From: Rhizophlyctis rosea
Lineage: Eukaryota; Chytridiomycota; Chytridiomycetes; Rhizophlyctidales; Rhizophlyctidaceae
NCBI GenBank assembly: GCA_027596075.1
Contig: JADGJC010000031.1
Span: 1-64,000 of the forward strand
Direction of reading: 5' to 3'
DNA length: 64,000 nucleotides
Of the stretch, positions 33,878-46,200 are shown in pieces; position 1 is the stretch's first letter; every line of letters starts with the position of its first letter. Both the position numbers and the translations under genes were made by a program. The notes beneath the pieces were generated by a model. That model did no database searches. It was not told where the DNA came from and saw only the letters and a list, made by a program, of their open reading frames with translations.

Positions 33878-34901
33878 TCATGCGGGTGGAGCGGCGATTT
33901 CACACAGTAGTGTCTTTTCCAGGATGAATTTGCCTTCTTTGTATTTTTGATCTTCTTCCCATGCTTTTTCCTATGGTGGGGACGGGGATTTCAAGTTAGG
34001 ATAGGCTTGTGAGAAATGCAGGATAGAAGGTCATCTCGATCCACTACCACCAGGCGTCCCATCCCTCTCATTTAGAACATTCATTCCATCAACCCGCGAT
34101 GTTTCGACATCTGCGCCGGCAACAGATACCCATCCCCCGCTCAGGTCCCCACCAGAGATCCGCAGCCCACACTCTTCGATATCGTGAATAATGTACTCAC
34201 ATATTTCCATCCGACACTCGTTCCACAAACACTGCAACTGATGTCTTTTACGGTGTGCTTCCCTGTTGTCATAGGTCGTTCCGAAGGTGGCCCTTCGACT
34301 ACGTTTACGACCGAGTGGAAGAGCCACGCTCGGCCGTAGTGACCTTGAAATGCCTGGATGAGTGAAATCGTGATCGTAAGTGATGTGGATGGTATCAGTG
34401 TTGCGGATGTCAGTCTTATTGCTGCCTCATCGCTCAAATAAGAACATGTTGGTATACAGAGTAGCAATATATGCGTTTGCTGCCCATAGCTAAAAACGCA
34501 AATTTGCGCGACGTGCAGGACCCTTATCAATGTGGCCGTGCCACCGATATAGCAAAAGACCGAACTGAGTGTCCACCTGAGTGTCCTGCCAGCTCTTGAA
34601 TGCCGCATAGAGATGCTCAGGGTACCTCTTGTGAGCAACTTCAAGAGCAGCGCGTCGCTCCCTCCAATTAACGAGGGTTTTCCAACTTTCCAAGTTCCAA
34701 GAGTCCCTTGCCGCTTCGCCGTAAAGGAGTCTCGCCGAGCCAATATGGCCCACCGGCGCCTTCCGCAAAAAGGGAGTACACGAGAAGAGGCTACCATACC
34801 TTAGACATCAAATCGTCATGTCCACTAAGATGAGTCTTGCACTCGCAGCAAGCCCACACGCGCCCTTTGCCGTCAAGATATTTGCGGTATGGGATGCCCA
34901 T
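33878..34901 (-). CDS. Yippee-family zinc-binding protein
   Basis: Small conserved eukaryotic protein with a Yippee/beta-tent zinc fold; cellular role poorly known. Three exons (34800-34901, 34201-34353, 33878-33970) total 348 bases, 115 residues, the normal size. Zinc pairs: WACCECKTHLSGHDDL (first CxxC) and DISCSVCGTSVGWKY (second CxxC), with the conserved FQGHYGRAWLF and VEGPPSERPMTTGKH between. C-terminal EEDQKYKEGKFILEK closes the family domain. The first intron is long (446 bases) and holds a 92-residue open frame that I regard as chance. Confidence 0.93.
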
Positions 34902-36896
34902 TTCGGGAAGTTGGCGCCTCCGTATTCTACGAGTTTCTTTCGCAGCGCTTAGGTATTGTTGAAGAAGGAGGGAAAGAGGGTGTGTGCGTGTATGTGTACG
35001 TGCGTTTCTTTGGAGTGCTGTTCGTTGTGTGGCGGTTGTTATGGTAAGACAAGGGGTTTGACGATATGGGGCTTCAAAGCGGAGAACGTTGGAGGAAAAG
35101 ACTTCTCGAGCGAAGGGTGTACGCGAAGATGAGGTGTACTTTTGTTCACTGCGTTGTTGACAGGGGCGTGGGAACGGGTTAGGGTCATGGAAAGCTGGAG
35201 TGATACCGCAAGGTTGGCATTTCATAGTCTCTGCTGGGACCGGAACCGAACTCTTGACCAACCTGACGCGCGTTTGTGGTGTAGCGGGTTCTCCTTCGAC
35301 TTCCCTGCGGGTATGCTATAGCGGTTGATGTCAGCTAGAAATGCAAGATGGGATGCGTGCTGATGAAAGGCCTGTTGAGGCACCACCCCTCTACCCCATG
35401 CAGTCCCATCATCTGACATTTGACATGACCATCGGATTGCGCCACGTCACACATTTCGCGTCATCAGACCCTGGCGACTGAACACCCGAAGCTAAGTAAG
35501 CTATTCGACTACTGCCCACACATAGATACCATACCAGCATGCACACTGCACTAACAATCAAGTGACGATGGAGATGGCAGCATGCCATTTAATAGAACAT
35601 AGTAATGTTAGAGTCAGAGGGTTGTACGATGGATGTGAGCGTGTATGTCTATTTGAGAGGGTCCCTGTTAGTAGTGTTAGCGCTATCTCCACCCATGGGC
35701 ACACCTTATCGGCATGTTTCCCGACCATGCCAGTTGGTAATTCAGAACGACATCCTACGCACCCAATGGCCCAAAACCCAGCATATGCTTGTCATTTTAT
35801 TTTTTTGATCCTCCGCAATCAAGTCAAACAGGGGTCAGCACACTCACTACACTTGATCCAGGGCCACCGGTCCTCCCGTCAACTTCAGATCGCGGACGAT
35901 GAAACGCATTCCCCAGCACAGCTTGTCAGGATCGATTTTGAGAACAATGAAGTGGAGCAGGGTATGGAGAAGGCGATATGGACTTGAGTGCTGTTAAAAA
36001 GTTGCAAGTTCATCATGACTTTCAAGCTAATTTTGAATTACACGCAATAGGGCCAGGGACTCTAGTTGTAGCACTTTGAACCGTTCTCTGTGAGTGATTG
36101 TAGCTGCATGGGTTTGTCCTATATTGCTGGTGAGGCGGAAACATCAGTAAACGCATTACTCGGGAAGCTTCGGGAAGGGAGAAAGCCGGAGGTTGAAGAT
36201 GTTAATAGGACCCTTATCAAAGCCGCTCTGTTAGCCACATTTAGCCACCGCTTTTGCCACATTCGCCCACCTCAAACATCTTTGCTGCGTCCCTTCTTTC
36301 CCTTCAGCTTGTTTTCTCACTCGCATCGCACTCGCCTCGTCGCGGGACGCTTAGATCAATAGGGGTAACAAGGGATCGGTTCCAAGTTTGTCTTCTGGGT
36401 GCTCATCGTGTCCGATGCGGTTAATCCGACTGGGCGCTGTTTACAGTGACCACGGCTTAACCCGCCTGGGCGCGATGGTGTTGTCCGTCGGCGTCTTGTA
36501 GCTGACGCTGAGTTACCCCGGGCGTCTCAGGATAGATTTCAAGTTACTTTCCCGACTCAAGACTTTCAGGTATAGGAACGCTTGTCATCGCCTGTCCCAG
36601 AGGGTATACACGGCAATATGCCACGTAAAAACATGTAGAAATCCTTTTGGGATTCGCGGCCGAGAGTGGGGCCTTTGACTTGCTTGGACTTCCTCCAATG
36701 AGCGTTGAACTTGTTACCGCCATGCTTTAACCTCTTCTTATAGGTCGCTGACCCTGCTTCTTGAACGACTTCAACTTTCAATAACAAAATCCTCCGTTCC
36801 TTCAGGCAGGCGGGTTCGGGTGTAAAGCAGCCCCGTGACGTCTTCATGAAGGAGTGGAGGAACATTCACCATCCATCCATATCACTTCAAACATAC
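34902..36896. other. Gene-poor stretch, left half
   Basis: Nearly 2 kb with only short frames. Degenerate near-repeats TTAATCCGACTGGGCGC and TTAACCCGCCTGGGCGC (36421-36475) are the only local structure I can point to. Confidence 0.4.
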
Positions 36897-36942
36897 GGTG
36901 CACTGGACATGGTCCTCATCGGGTTCGACCCCCGAGTGCACC
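36897..36942 (+). other. Mini tRNA-like structure, 46 bases
   Basis: GGTGCAC (36897-36903) pairs with GTGCACC (36936-36942) as a 7-bp acceptor-like stem; TCGGG-TTCGACC-CCCGA is a perfect T-arm with B-box; between them is only a 4-bp hairpin GGAC-ATG-GTCC. D and anticodon arms are missing. Either a tRNA pseudogene with an internal deletion or a small structured RNA. Confidence 0.5.
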
Positions 36943-37278
36943 TTTCCAGGTTCCTGGGTATCCCGAGGCCGGTTACATGTATACACTTGTATTCGCTAGT
37001 CTAGTTGTATTGGCTTCCCTACTAACTCTAGGTTGAAGTTACGATTCCCTTTCTTTATTCCTCTTTTTTGTGACCTTTCCCCTCTTGGCATGGCCTGCCA
37101 TTTGTATTGTGTGGATCGATTGTAATTAGCATTCTCACAGCGACCAGGCACATTAGACAGCGGCATCGATACCAAGCTATCCATCATCCATCCGAAGTAA
37201 TCCATCCATTCCGGCTTCATACGCTGACATATCAATTCCGGACGACAGTCGCTATCACTTCCTCGCGTAATGTCGCCA

Positions 37279-37934
37279 TGACTTTACCGTCATGAGGGTG
37301 GCAAGCCCCTGTAAAGACAGAGCCAGCTTTTTGCGGTGGTCGGAAGGTGCCGCTGGTAAGTTGGGTCTTCTTCTTATTTCCGCCGGTTGCATAAAATCGT
37401 CCCCATTAAAGCCGTACCCATAGAAGATACCCTTACCCATGAGGCACTCGACGGGGTTGGGCGGACAGGTTGGGTGGGCAGCACCCGTGGTGGTCGGACG
37501 TGTCGCAGGTATAGAGCGTCTATCCTTTCTTTCCGCTACCTCCGATAACGCTCTACTGCAGAAGATACACTTACCCATTAGGCACAGAGGGGACGGGTCG
37601 TCAAGGTGGGAGGGTCAGCACCCGTGGTGGTCGGTGGTGCCGTAGGTTAGTTATATGTTCCTATATTCGTTACATTACTCTTTACTAATACGCCCCTACA
37701 GATGATACCTTCACCCATGAGGCACTGGCGGAAGGGCTGGAGGGTGGGTGGGAGAGGCCGGGGCTGTGGTTGGGAAGCGTGTTTGTGAAGTGCCAGGAGG
37801 TATTGTCGAGTCGCAGCATTTCCATTCATTATCATACTAACGCATCCCTCTTATTACTTCAGATTGTTGCGTTACCGCGAAGGGGCACAATGCAGAGGGT
37901 GAAGTGGAATAGCAACCGACCGAGGTGCTGGAAG
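37279..37934 (+). repeat. Tandem array of degenerate exon-intron units (about 138-140 bases)
   Basis: Exon-like blocks at about 37279-37358, 37424-37508, 37562-37645 and 37702-37799 share a core (ACCCATGAGGCAC near the start, GGTGGTCGG near the end) and are each bounded by an acceptor (TAG or CAG) and a donor (GTAAGT, GTATAG, GTTAGT, GTATTG). The spacers of 53-65 bases match this genome's intron size. A fifth exon-like block, 37863-37934, follows. Reading frames do not join cleanly: the third unit has a stop in the frame that is open in the second and fourth. Likely a decaying or rapidly evolving gene built by exon duplication. Confidence 0.45.
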
Positions 37935-38371
37935 GTTTGTTCTCTTTCTTCCGAGGTTTTCTTACGTGTAACATATTGCTAACACGTGTCGTCTTTTTTT
38001 GCTGTCCTTCATCAAGGGCAAATAGCACACAAGGTCGGGTGGCATTCACTTCCACCCACTCAAATCAACATTTCAAGAGATGCCTCTGGCAACTTGCGTT
38101 TGTTTGACTGGATGGAAGCGACTGCTTTATTACTTTAGGTCTTTGTTCAAGTATCTGTTGACGACTGGATGCAATGAAGGTCTAAACGAGACGGATAATA
38201 AAGACAGAGCGTTATGATAAGGACCTTGTGTCAATCGACACACATTGTGATTTATTTTGGACGGATACACTTTCTGGCACGGCTACAGTCATGAAGCAGA
38301 TCTCAAACAATGCTTCAATGCTTGAGATCAATCGTTGATGCTTGCTTATGTGCACCCCGTCGCCATTTGCG
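37935..38371. other. 3' flank of PSF3
   Basis: No gene supported between the exon array and the PSF3 stop codon. Confidence 0.45.
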
Positions 38372-39301
38372 TCATTTTCGTCGCTGTAATACCTCCGCGG
38401 CTTGTATGCGTGCTTTCTGTCGTTGGTCCCACTGCGTCATGGTGGTTACGCTCTCGTGTCCTATTCTGTATACTGAGGCCGGGGAGGAGGTCAGCATGAT
38501 GACGATCTGCGTTTGTGCTTTCGTCCTCCTTACATTCTCGTTCTGTTTCATCGAGGGATTGAATGAATGCCGATCGATCTGTTCGTAGGCGGGAGGTTTG
38601 GGTGTAGTCCATTATGATTGCTAGTCTGGCTTTTAGGGCCTGTGGTGATGTGTGAATCTTTCTGTCGTTGATGAGACGCCACCACGGCATAATGGTACTT
38701 ACTGTGGATAGGATGGTGGGTAATGCTGGATCTACGACGCTGTAGGGGTATAGTTCAGCATTACATGATGCAAATCAAGGGTTTAAAGGTCCATACATGT
38801 TGCAAAGCTTTCTGCCGAAGGCATAAAAGTATGGACAGTGCCGGTGGAGGTTTACGGTGTTTGGATCGGCGTTTAGGTCTTCTCGGACTCGTTGGCTGAA
38901 GCATTTGGGGAGGTCTGGGTCAATGTTGTCGCTTTGTCTGGGTGATGGTGAAGTCAATGGGTAGTGAATGGTGGGACTTTTCGAAAGCGAGGGACGTACT
39001 GGAGTAATAGTGTGTCGGCAAGCCAGTATGGGAGTTCGACGCGAGTGTTTGCTGGAAGCTGCGTTGAGTGTGGCCAATCAGTTCTATGGCCCTTTCATAA
39101 TATATGGAGCAGTTGGGCCTCACGTCGGTGTCGTTGTTCCCTTCCAAGAAACCGTATCCTGGAATGTCTACTCCGAAGCGGCAGGGTATTTTCTGGAAAG
39201 GCAGAGAGTCAGTACACTCTTCTTCAAGAGAAGGCGAAGATCACCAAACTTACTTGCTGGTCAGCAAGTATCGAGTCCAGATCCCAATAAGAGTCCCCCA
39301 T
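38372..39301 (-). CDS. PSF3: GINS complex subunit Psf3
   Basis: Component of the GINS tetramer in the CMG replicative helicase, nuclear. Seven exons (39254-39301, 39124-39192, 39000-39058, 38797-38937, 38703-38739, 38534-38639, 38372-38472) total 561 bases, 186 residues, all phases closing. Family features in order: SYWDLDSILADQQKIPC at the N-terminus, VDIPGYGFLEGN, VELPYWLADTLLL, ADPNTVNLHRHCPYFYAFG, then the helical C-terminal part with DETERELYRIGHESV and MTQWDQRQKARIQ. Size and order match yeast and human Psf3. Start codons of PSF3 and the MAT2B-like gene are 223 bases apart, so they share a promoter region. Confidence 0.92.
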
Positions 39302-39524
39302 TTGTGGTATATAAAAAGCAGGTAAATTTAGTGGACGATGACGCTCAGTGAGGGAGAGGGAAGGAAGAAACGCAAAATTGGGAGGAAAGTTGTGGTGGCG
39401 CGTCAAAACATGTCCGAAATCCCGGGCAAGGGCGCGTCATCCCCCACCAATCCATCTCAGACCTGTCATCCACTTCCTCTCCCTTCTTCCTTCTGAGACT
39501 GTTTGAATTCCTAAAGCTGTCACC
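39302..39524. promoter_or_regulatory. Shared divergent promoter of PSF3 and the MAT2B-like gene
   Basis: 223 bases between opposed start codons, the shortest such gap in the window. TATATAAAAA at 39308-39317 is present. Confidence 0.55.
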
Positions 39525-41045
39525 ATGCCCTTGATTGTATCGTCCGTACCCCGCGTTATCATAACCGGCGCATCTGGTCTCTTAGGGCGAGCCGTTTATA
39601 AGGTGTTCCGGGAAGGCGGCTATGACGGTAAGATATGAAACCTTCATACTCCTTTGACCACCCCGTTAAGCTGACATACTATACATGACCCCTATTGAAC
39701 TAGTCGTGGGAACCGCGTTTACCAGAGCTAAAGACGACTTGGTGCAGGTCAGTGCGGAGCGAGCTGATACGGGTTGTACAGAGCGATGTCTCACTAGCCG
39801 TTATAGCTTGACTTGACGGATTTCGATGCAGTCACCAACTTCGTCGCGGAACAGAAGCCTAAATGTACGTATATACTAAGACATATATGAAGGTTATATC
39901 CACCTCCAAAAGGACTAATGCCATCAACCCAGTGATCATTCACTGCGCTGCAGAACGTCGACCGGACGTCGCCGAACGCGACAATGCCGCTGCACTAAAG
40001 GTGTGATTGTTTACCTTTCAATCTTCCTTTTTTTCCATCCATTTGTTTACAAACAAACTTTACCTTAGCTTAACGTCCAATCCTCCGAACACCTCGCACG
40101 CACCGCTCTCCAAAGCGGATCCGCATTCATCTACATCTCCACTGATTACGTCTTCGATGGAACAAACCCTCCGTATAATGTGGATGATAAACCGAACCCG
40201 TTGCAGTTCTATGGTGGAAGAGTCGTATCTGTATCTTAAGAGCGTGTGCCAATGGCTGATTATGAAACGATAGGACGGTCAAAGCTTGAAGGCGAAGTTG
40301 CGGTCCAGAACGTCAATTCAAATGCGATTATTCTGCGTGTTCCTATCTTGTATGTCAACGCAACGAGGTTGATTTCCCCTCTTGCAACTGACGCACTGCC
40401 CCACCGGCAGATACGGAGACGTCGAATACAACGCCGAATCTGCTGTCAACATTCTTCTGGATATTGTCCACAACAAAGATAAAGAAGTCAAGATGGACGA
40501 CGTGCAAGTCCGTTTTCCGACTCATGTGCAGGATGTGGGGAAGGTGTTGAAGCAGATTGCAGGTGAAGCTGCTAAGGACACATTGGAACAGTGGGGTCAT
40601 GTACATGACTCACACTGATTCTTTTTGTAGATCGGTTGACACTTGAACAGAAGCCAATTACGGGAGTGTTCCATTACAGCGCGAAGGATCAGTATACGAA
40701 GTATGGTATTTGCGGTAGGTCCTGGGATATAGAATTGAAATGTGGAAGAAGTCCCTTTGATTCATCTGCAAATTCTAACGGTGGGATGGCAGATGTCATT
40801 GCGAAGGCCGATGGTGCCGACGTTTCCCATATTGTGCGAGTAACGGAAGCGCCGAAAGAGCCTATTGGTGAGATATCCAACTACAAACGTGTTATCCGTT
40901 TGCTGAATCTGACATCGCCAACATCATCCCAGCTTCACGGCCACACAACGCACAGCTGGCGACAACACGGCTGGAACAGGAGCATTTCGATATTTCCCAC
41001 GTTGATTTTGAGCAATGGTGGAAGGAAAACGTGAAGAAGTACTAA
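39525..41045 (+). CDS. MAT2B-like NAD(P)-binding protein (RmlD/dTDP-4-dehydrorhamnose reductase family)
   Basis: Resembles the beta regulatory subunit of methionine adenosyltransferase II; the same fold reduces dTDP-4-dehydrorhamnose in bacteria. Ten exons (39525-39627, 39704-39747, 39807-39864, 39933-40000, 40069-40213, 40274-40349, 40411-40562, 40631-40714, 40793-40867, 40933-41045) sum to 918 bases, 305 residues. Rossmann motif ITGASGLLGRAVYK near residue 12; IIHCAAERRPDVAE; IYISTDYVFDGTNPPY; and the YGRSKLEGE motif containing the YxxxK pair. The presence of STDYVFDG and YGRSKLEGE supports an SDR-extended enzyme core. Whether it regulates methionine adenosyltransferase here is inference from the family. 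Confidence 0.92.
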
Positions 41046-41176
41046 CTGACACATTTGTATATTCAACAAAAGGACATATTTTCCCAAATGCAGTGAAACA
41101 TGATTTGTATTTACATGAAAGTTGGTAGTGATGGCTTGACGACCAATTGTATGCCTTTCTGAATGGCAATCGCATC

Positions 41177-42802
41177 CTATTCGTCCTCCTCTTCGTCCTC
41201 GTCCTCATCCTCGTCTTCTTCCTCACCCTCTTCCTCATCCTCATCCTCACCTTCATCCTCTTCCATAAGGTCCTCCTCTTCCTCCTCATCCTCTCCTTCC
41301 TCCGCATCCGCCATATCCTCGTCACTGTCCTCAGCATCTGCCATATCCTCGTCCCCCTTCCCAGCGGCTCTCGATGCAGCAGACTTCTCCTCCGCCTCCG
41401 CCTTTTTCCTCTCCACATTCTTATCTTGCTCAGCTTTACGCCTAGCCTTCTCCTCCGCCGCTTTCTTTATGTGCAATTTCTGTTGCTTGACTTCTTCTGC
41501 CGTTTTCTTGACTGCAGGAGTGGATGATAGATGTGAATGAGGATGATCATGGGAAGGTAATGCTAAACGGTAAACTATGAGCACATACCAAAAGAATGAT
41601 AAAGCACCTCCCCACCGCACAACCCAGCCTGGATCTTCGTCAATGACATTTGTATCCGTGGGCCCAACTCGACTAATCTGATGGCGCGCTGTTCCGACGG
41701 TCGGTTTCCTTTTCCGATGTATTTCTGTGCTAGCGTGACGGTTGATTCGGGTCCGTCCTCAATATCACTCTCCGACGCGTATGCCTCCCTGCATGTCAAA
41801 AACATTAGGATTCATTCCCACATGATTTAAGCGGCGGTAAAATTTCAACATACCGCAAAATGTACTCGCTAACGTCATTGAAACGGTTCAGATCGGGAAT
41901 GTCGGTTTGGATCAAGTGTTTCACGCTTTTGCTGACACCGGTGACTTTGACGGTGACGTTGTAGTGGCGGAATTCTATTTCTTTGGTTTCGGGATTCAGG
42001 TTGAAGAGAATTACGCGGCGGGCGTCGGCGAGTTTCATCTATTTGGATTCAGGATGGGTTGGTATACTTGGCATGGTGGATTAGGGATGGAATGAGACTG
42101 AGGAGGTACGCTACCGTTTGCACTTGAATTGGCGGGAACAGGTTCTGGAATACTGTTGCTACGAGTTTGATGTGTCTCTCGTCGCCGCCGAAGTTGTTCA
42201 ATACGACCTATGGGGACTGATATTGGATTCTACGCTCCGAACTTTTGAGAAACAATTCACTTCTTACCAAAGGCGCCGTCTTGAACTCCGTTCCTGGAGA
42301 CTTTGGTTTGTTTTGCAGAGCCAACACGTCTCTCGTCAATGAATATGAGTTCACACGGAATGTTAGTGTCGGACCGCGTGGTATACGACCGACCCTGAGG
42401 TTGATCCCGGCAGATGTTTTGGAGAATACGAGCAGGTGAGTTACGGAGAGTTGACTGGCAACGTGGACGAAGTCCTTTAGCTTGTTGCCTTTCCGCTCCT
42501 ACAGGTGAACAAATGTCTGATGAGTATAATGCCACCGTGGACGTGTGAGGCGCGAAATGATGCTCACTCTTAGGTTCGAAGCGGTATTTGGCTCCATTGT
42601 TCTCCGCAAGTCCTTTACCAAGTTTGCTACGCTCCTCCCCACCACGCCCGACTTTATGACGAAGGACTTCGGCACCTTCTCGAAAGCCGCTTCGTCCACC
42701 TTCTTGTGCGTCCTCTTCTTCCTCTACAATAAATACCAGCATTGCGTCAGTAACTGCGTCGGATACGTGCTGGAAAATACCTTCACCTACCCTCTTTGCC
42801 AT
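41177..42802 (-). CDS. SSF1: Brix-domain 60S ribosome assembly factor Ssf1/Peter Pan
   Basis: Nucleolar protein needed for 27S pre-rRNA processing in large-subunit assembly. Seven exons (42791-42802, 42568-42723, 42268-42498, 42115-42207, 41854-42038, 41589-41788, 41177-41511) total 1,212 bases, 403 residues, all phases closing. The first coding exon is 12 bases (MAKR), followed by RKKRTHKK, the same start as yeast Ssf1. The Brix domain spans about residues 25-290: PKSFVIKSGVVGRSVANLV, KLKDFVHVASQLSVTHLLV, GPTLTFRVNSYSLTRDV, FNLNPETKEIEFRHYNVTV, ESDIEDGPE, IRLVELGPRIQMSLTKIQ. A KKAAEEKARRKAEQ basic helix and a long Glu/Asp tail close the protein. Its stop lies 131 bases from that of the convergent MAT2B-like gene. 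Confidence 0.95.
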
Positions 42803-43202
42803 TTTGCTAATGTGTTCAAAAATAGACTGGAAGTAAACTGAAAGTAAACAATGAGGAAAACGCGACACAACCGAAATTTCTTGGTCAAGTTTCAATCAGC
42901 CACCAGCCACGCACAGCCACCAGATGCGCCCACCGATGTCGGAGTTTCGCGTTCGGGTTCTGCCTCCTGTTTTGCCGCCTCTCTCTTGTCTCTTCAGCTT
43001 CCATCTCCGCCTTGAAACGTTCATTCAACCAAAACATCTATGTATGGAGTGCCTTGGTGAAAGGACATAATACCCAGTCGTAGCTCCAAAAAAGATAGTA
43101 TTGTAGCAACGCGTCGAATTAGGGCTGTCGGGTAGTTCTTGAACCTTGTTGCTTGTGTGGTGGCGGGAGGTGCCACCGGTCGAGTTGTGACTTTCTCATG
43201 AG
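42803..43202. promoter_or_regulatory. Shared divergent upstream region of SSF1 and the ClC gene
   Basis: 400 bases between opposed start codons; no TATA box seen. Confidence 0.45.
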
Positions 43203-46200
43203 ATGGCCGGCGACCTGAAGTCCATATTCCAAATAGACGAGCCTGACGACAACGAAGTTGCCTCACCCGGTCGATCCACAGACTTGTCTAGCAACTATCT
43301 TCTGTCCGGAACGAGTCTCGAAACTGGAGAGCCTCGTTTGGATGCTAAAAATAGCCACGCTGACAGTCGTGCTACACCGGACGGGAAAGCGGGCGCAACG
43401 ATAGGAGAAGGAGTGGGACGAGCTGGACGGCCTATTTCTTTGAGCATAGGTTCCTTAGGAGACAGGTATGACGGTTTGCGTAATCTGTGCGCCACGAAGT
43501 GACGGGGCGGACCCACGAAACATCCTCCCACACTTGTCCATGCTAAAGCAGTCACTTCCTGCTGACAGTAATGACGCATCATTCAAACGAAAGCGTAGTG
43601 CTCAAATTGGATCCGCCGGTAGCAGACAATCTTCATCTAGAAGCTTGTGGGGCCGTCTCTCGACGGACGCCAATGCCCAAACACCAGGATCGGCGCGAGC
43701 AACACGAACACCGGGTGTAGACCATGGATCGGCTGGTGCGCGAGGGGTGAGATGTTTGCATGATCTTGCCAGAGGGATTGGCCTGACACCCCCTCGTTCG
43801 TGTAGAGCACGTCGTATGATCCGGAGACATTTAATTGGGGTCCTGGCGGCACGGGGCGACGTGTAGCTTATGATAACTTTTCGACTATCGGTACGGTGTT
43901 TTGCCTTAATGCGATTGTTTTGCCCCCATGCTTATCATGCTGTTCCAGACTGGATACATGACTTTGCAAAAGGTACATACAAAAATGATTCCGATATGCG
44001 CCAATTTGACTCTGAGCATGTCCGCAGAACGCATCCGCCTACGGAATCTCCGTAACGATCACGGCCCATGGGCATGGGCACGGAAGGCCTATGACGCGTC
44101 GCAAGGGTGGATCTTGGTCCTCATAGTGGGTCAGTAGGTTTCACTAAACGTATGGTATTCCAATATTCATATTTGCACACACAAGGCGTTTTGACGGGAT
44201 GGTTGGCGGCCTTCATTGATGTGTCCACCGAATGGCTGAGCGATCTTAAGTTTGGATATTGCAAGGAGGGGTTTTACCTAAACAAGGCATTTTGCTGCTG
44301 GCATATTGCAGGTGAGAGCGTAGTGCTATCCTATTGGACATATGGCCGTCAAACTCATCCAGCTTCTTCAGACGACGAAATGTGCGGTGATTGGGTCACA
44401 TGGGGAGCGGCTTTTCATGCCCATAACACGCTTGCAAGTTGGTGGGCCAACTACTTCATGTTTGTGCTGTTGGGAGTGACGATGGCGTCTATATGTGCCT
44501 TTTTGGTGAAACACTATGCACCGTAAGTTTGCCTGACTGATTTTTTGGATTGAAGATGACTCGCTGATATCATATATAGCTATGCAGCTATTTCCGGAAT
44601 TCCAGAAGTCAAAACCATCCTTGGCGGGTTCGTGATTCGAAAATTTTTGGGAGGGTGGACGCTATTGGTACGTGGTGGATCGATTCAAGCTCATCCGCCC
44701 ATTGACTCAAGATTGACTATGGACATCCGCAGATTAAATGCTTGGGTTTGGTGCTCTCCGTCGGCTCTGGTCTCTCCATCGGTAAAGAAGGACCTCTAGT
44801 CCACGTGGCGTGCTGCGTTGGAAACATCGCCCCGAGATTATTCGACAAGTATGCCAGGAATGAGGCGAAAAGGAGAGAGATTCTGGTATATCAGTCAAAT
44901 TTGCACTTTGCGCGTGATGGGAACCAATGCATTTAACATTTTGATGCACAGAGTGCAGCCTGCGCTGCCGGAATATCTGTCGCGTTCGGTGCGCCGATTG
45001 GAGGGGTGCTCTTTTCTTTGGAGGTGAGGCCGAGGCAGCACTGCCGTCATCGTTAAAGAATTCTGATGAAACATACGACTAGGAAGTATCATACTATTTC
45101 CCTTACAAAACGATGTGGAGATCCTTCTTTTGCGCCATGGTAGCGGCAATTTCGCTACAATCTGTAGACCCGTTCCGGTCCGGCAAGTTGGTATGTCGTT
45201 GTGCAAGGTCGAAGTTGCAATGCATATATTGATCGATTTTATGCCGCTGTAGGTGCGCTTCCAAATTGAATTCAAGCGGGATTGGCATGCGTTTGAGTTG
45301 CCGGTGTTCATGTTTTTGGGTGTCCTTGGGGTGAGTCATGAAGAGCAGAGCAGTGACTATGAAGTATAGTTCCATTCACACTATTGAGATATCTAGGGTT
45401 TATATGGCGCATTCTTCATCAGAATGGTAAGTTTTGCGCATCATGCGGTGTAAAATGTGAGATGAGGTTAACGCCTGCTATTCCGCACAGAACATGAAAA
45501 TAGCAGCCTACCGCAAAACCCGATGGTTGAAAGATTACCCAATTGCCGAAACGACCATCGTAGCATTGGTCACTGGTCTCATTGGTTTCATGATGATGTT
45601 TACAAAGTATGTACAAAGGCTTACCTGGTATTTTATGAAGATTTGAAGGCTCATGACCGCCGAACAGGGAAAGTTCCATCGACTTGCTTACGAACCTGTT
45701 TAAGGAGTGTAAGGAGGTGGATTCGGATTTTCATGGGCTTTGCACGTAAGTTCTTGGGGAAAGGAGGGACGAGAGCGGAGTTGGCGTTTGCATTCAGTCG
45801 GTGCAAAAATGTGCATGCTGATTTGGGAAACAGATCATCATCCATGTTTCGAATCATGTGGTTGCTGTTCATTGCTGGAGCGCTCAAGATTGGATTGACG
45901 ATCGTATCGTTTGGGATTCAAGTTCCTGCCGGAATATTGTAGGTGTTGTGAGGTGGGCTGTTGCGAGTTCTCGGAGGGCTAAAATTCGCGCATTTCAAAG
46001 CATCCCGTCTATGGCGATCGGCGCCTGTATAGGAAGAGGGATAGGAATTGGGGTGCAGATGCTGCAGGAGTGAGTGATGCTCGGAAGGCATGTGCTGGAG
46101 GAACTTGCTCATGGAATGCGTTGGATAGGGCGAATCCGGATTCGTGGTTGTTTACCGGATGTGCAGCTGGACAGCAGTGCGTTACGCCAGGGACTTATGC

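Noticed and set aside
34490..34768. 92-residue minus-strand frame in the Yippee intron
   Set aside because: Lies wholly within an intron on the same strand, with no splice partner.
41163..41540. Ser-only plus-strand frame
   Set aside because: Antisense of the Glu/Asp tail of SSF1.
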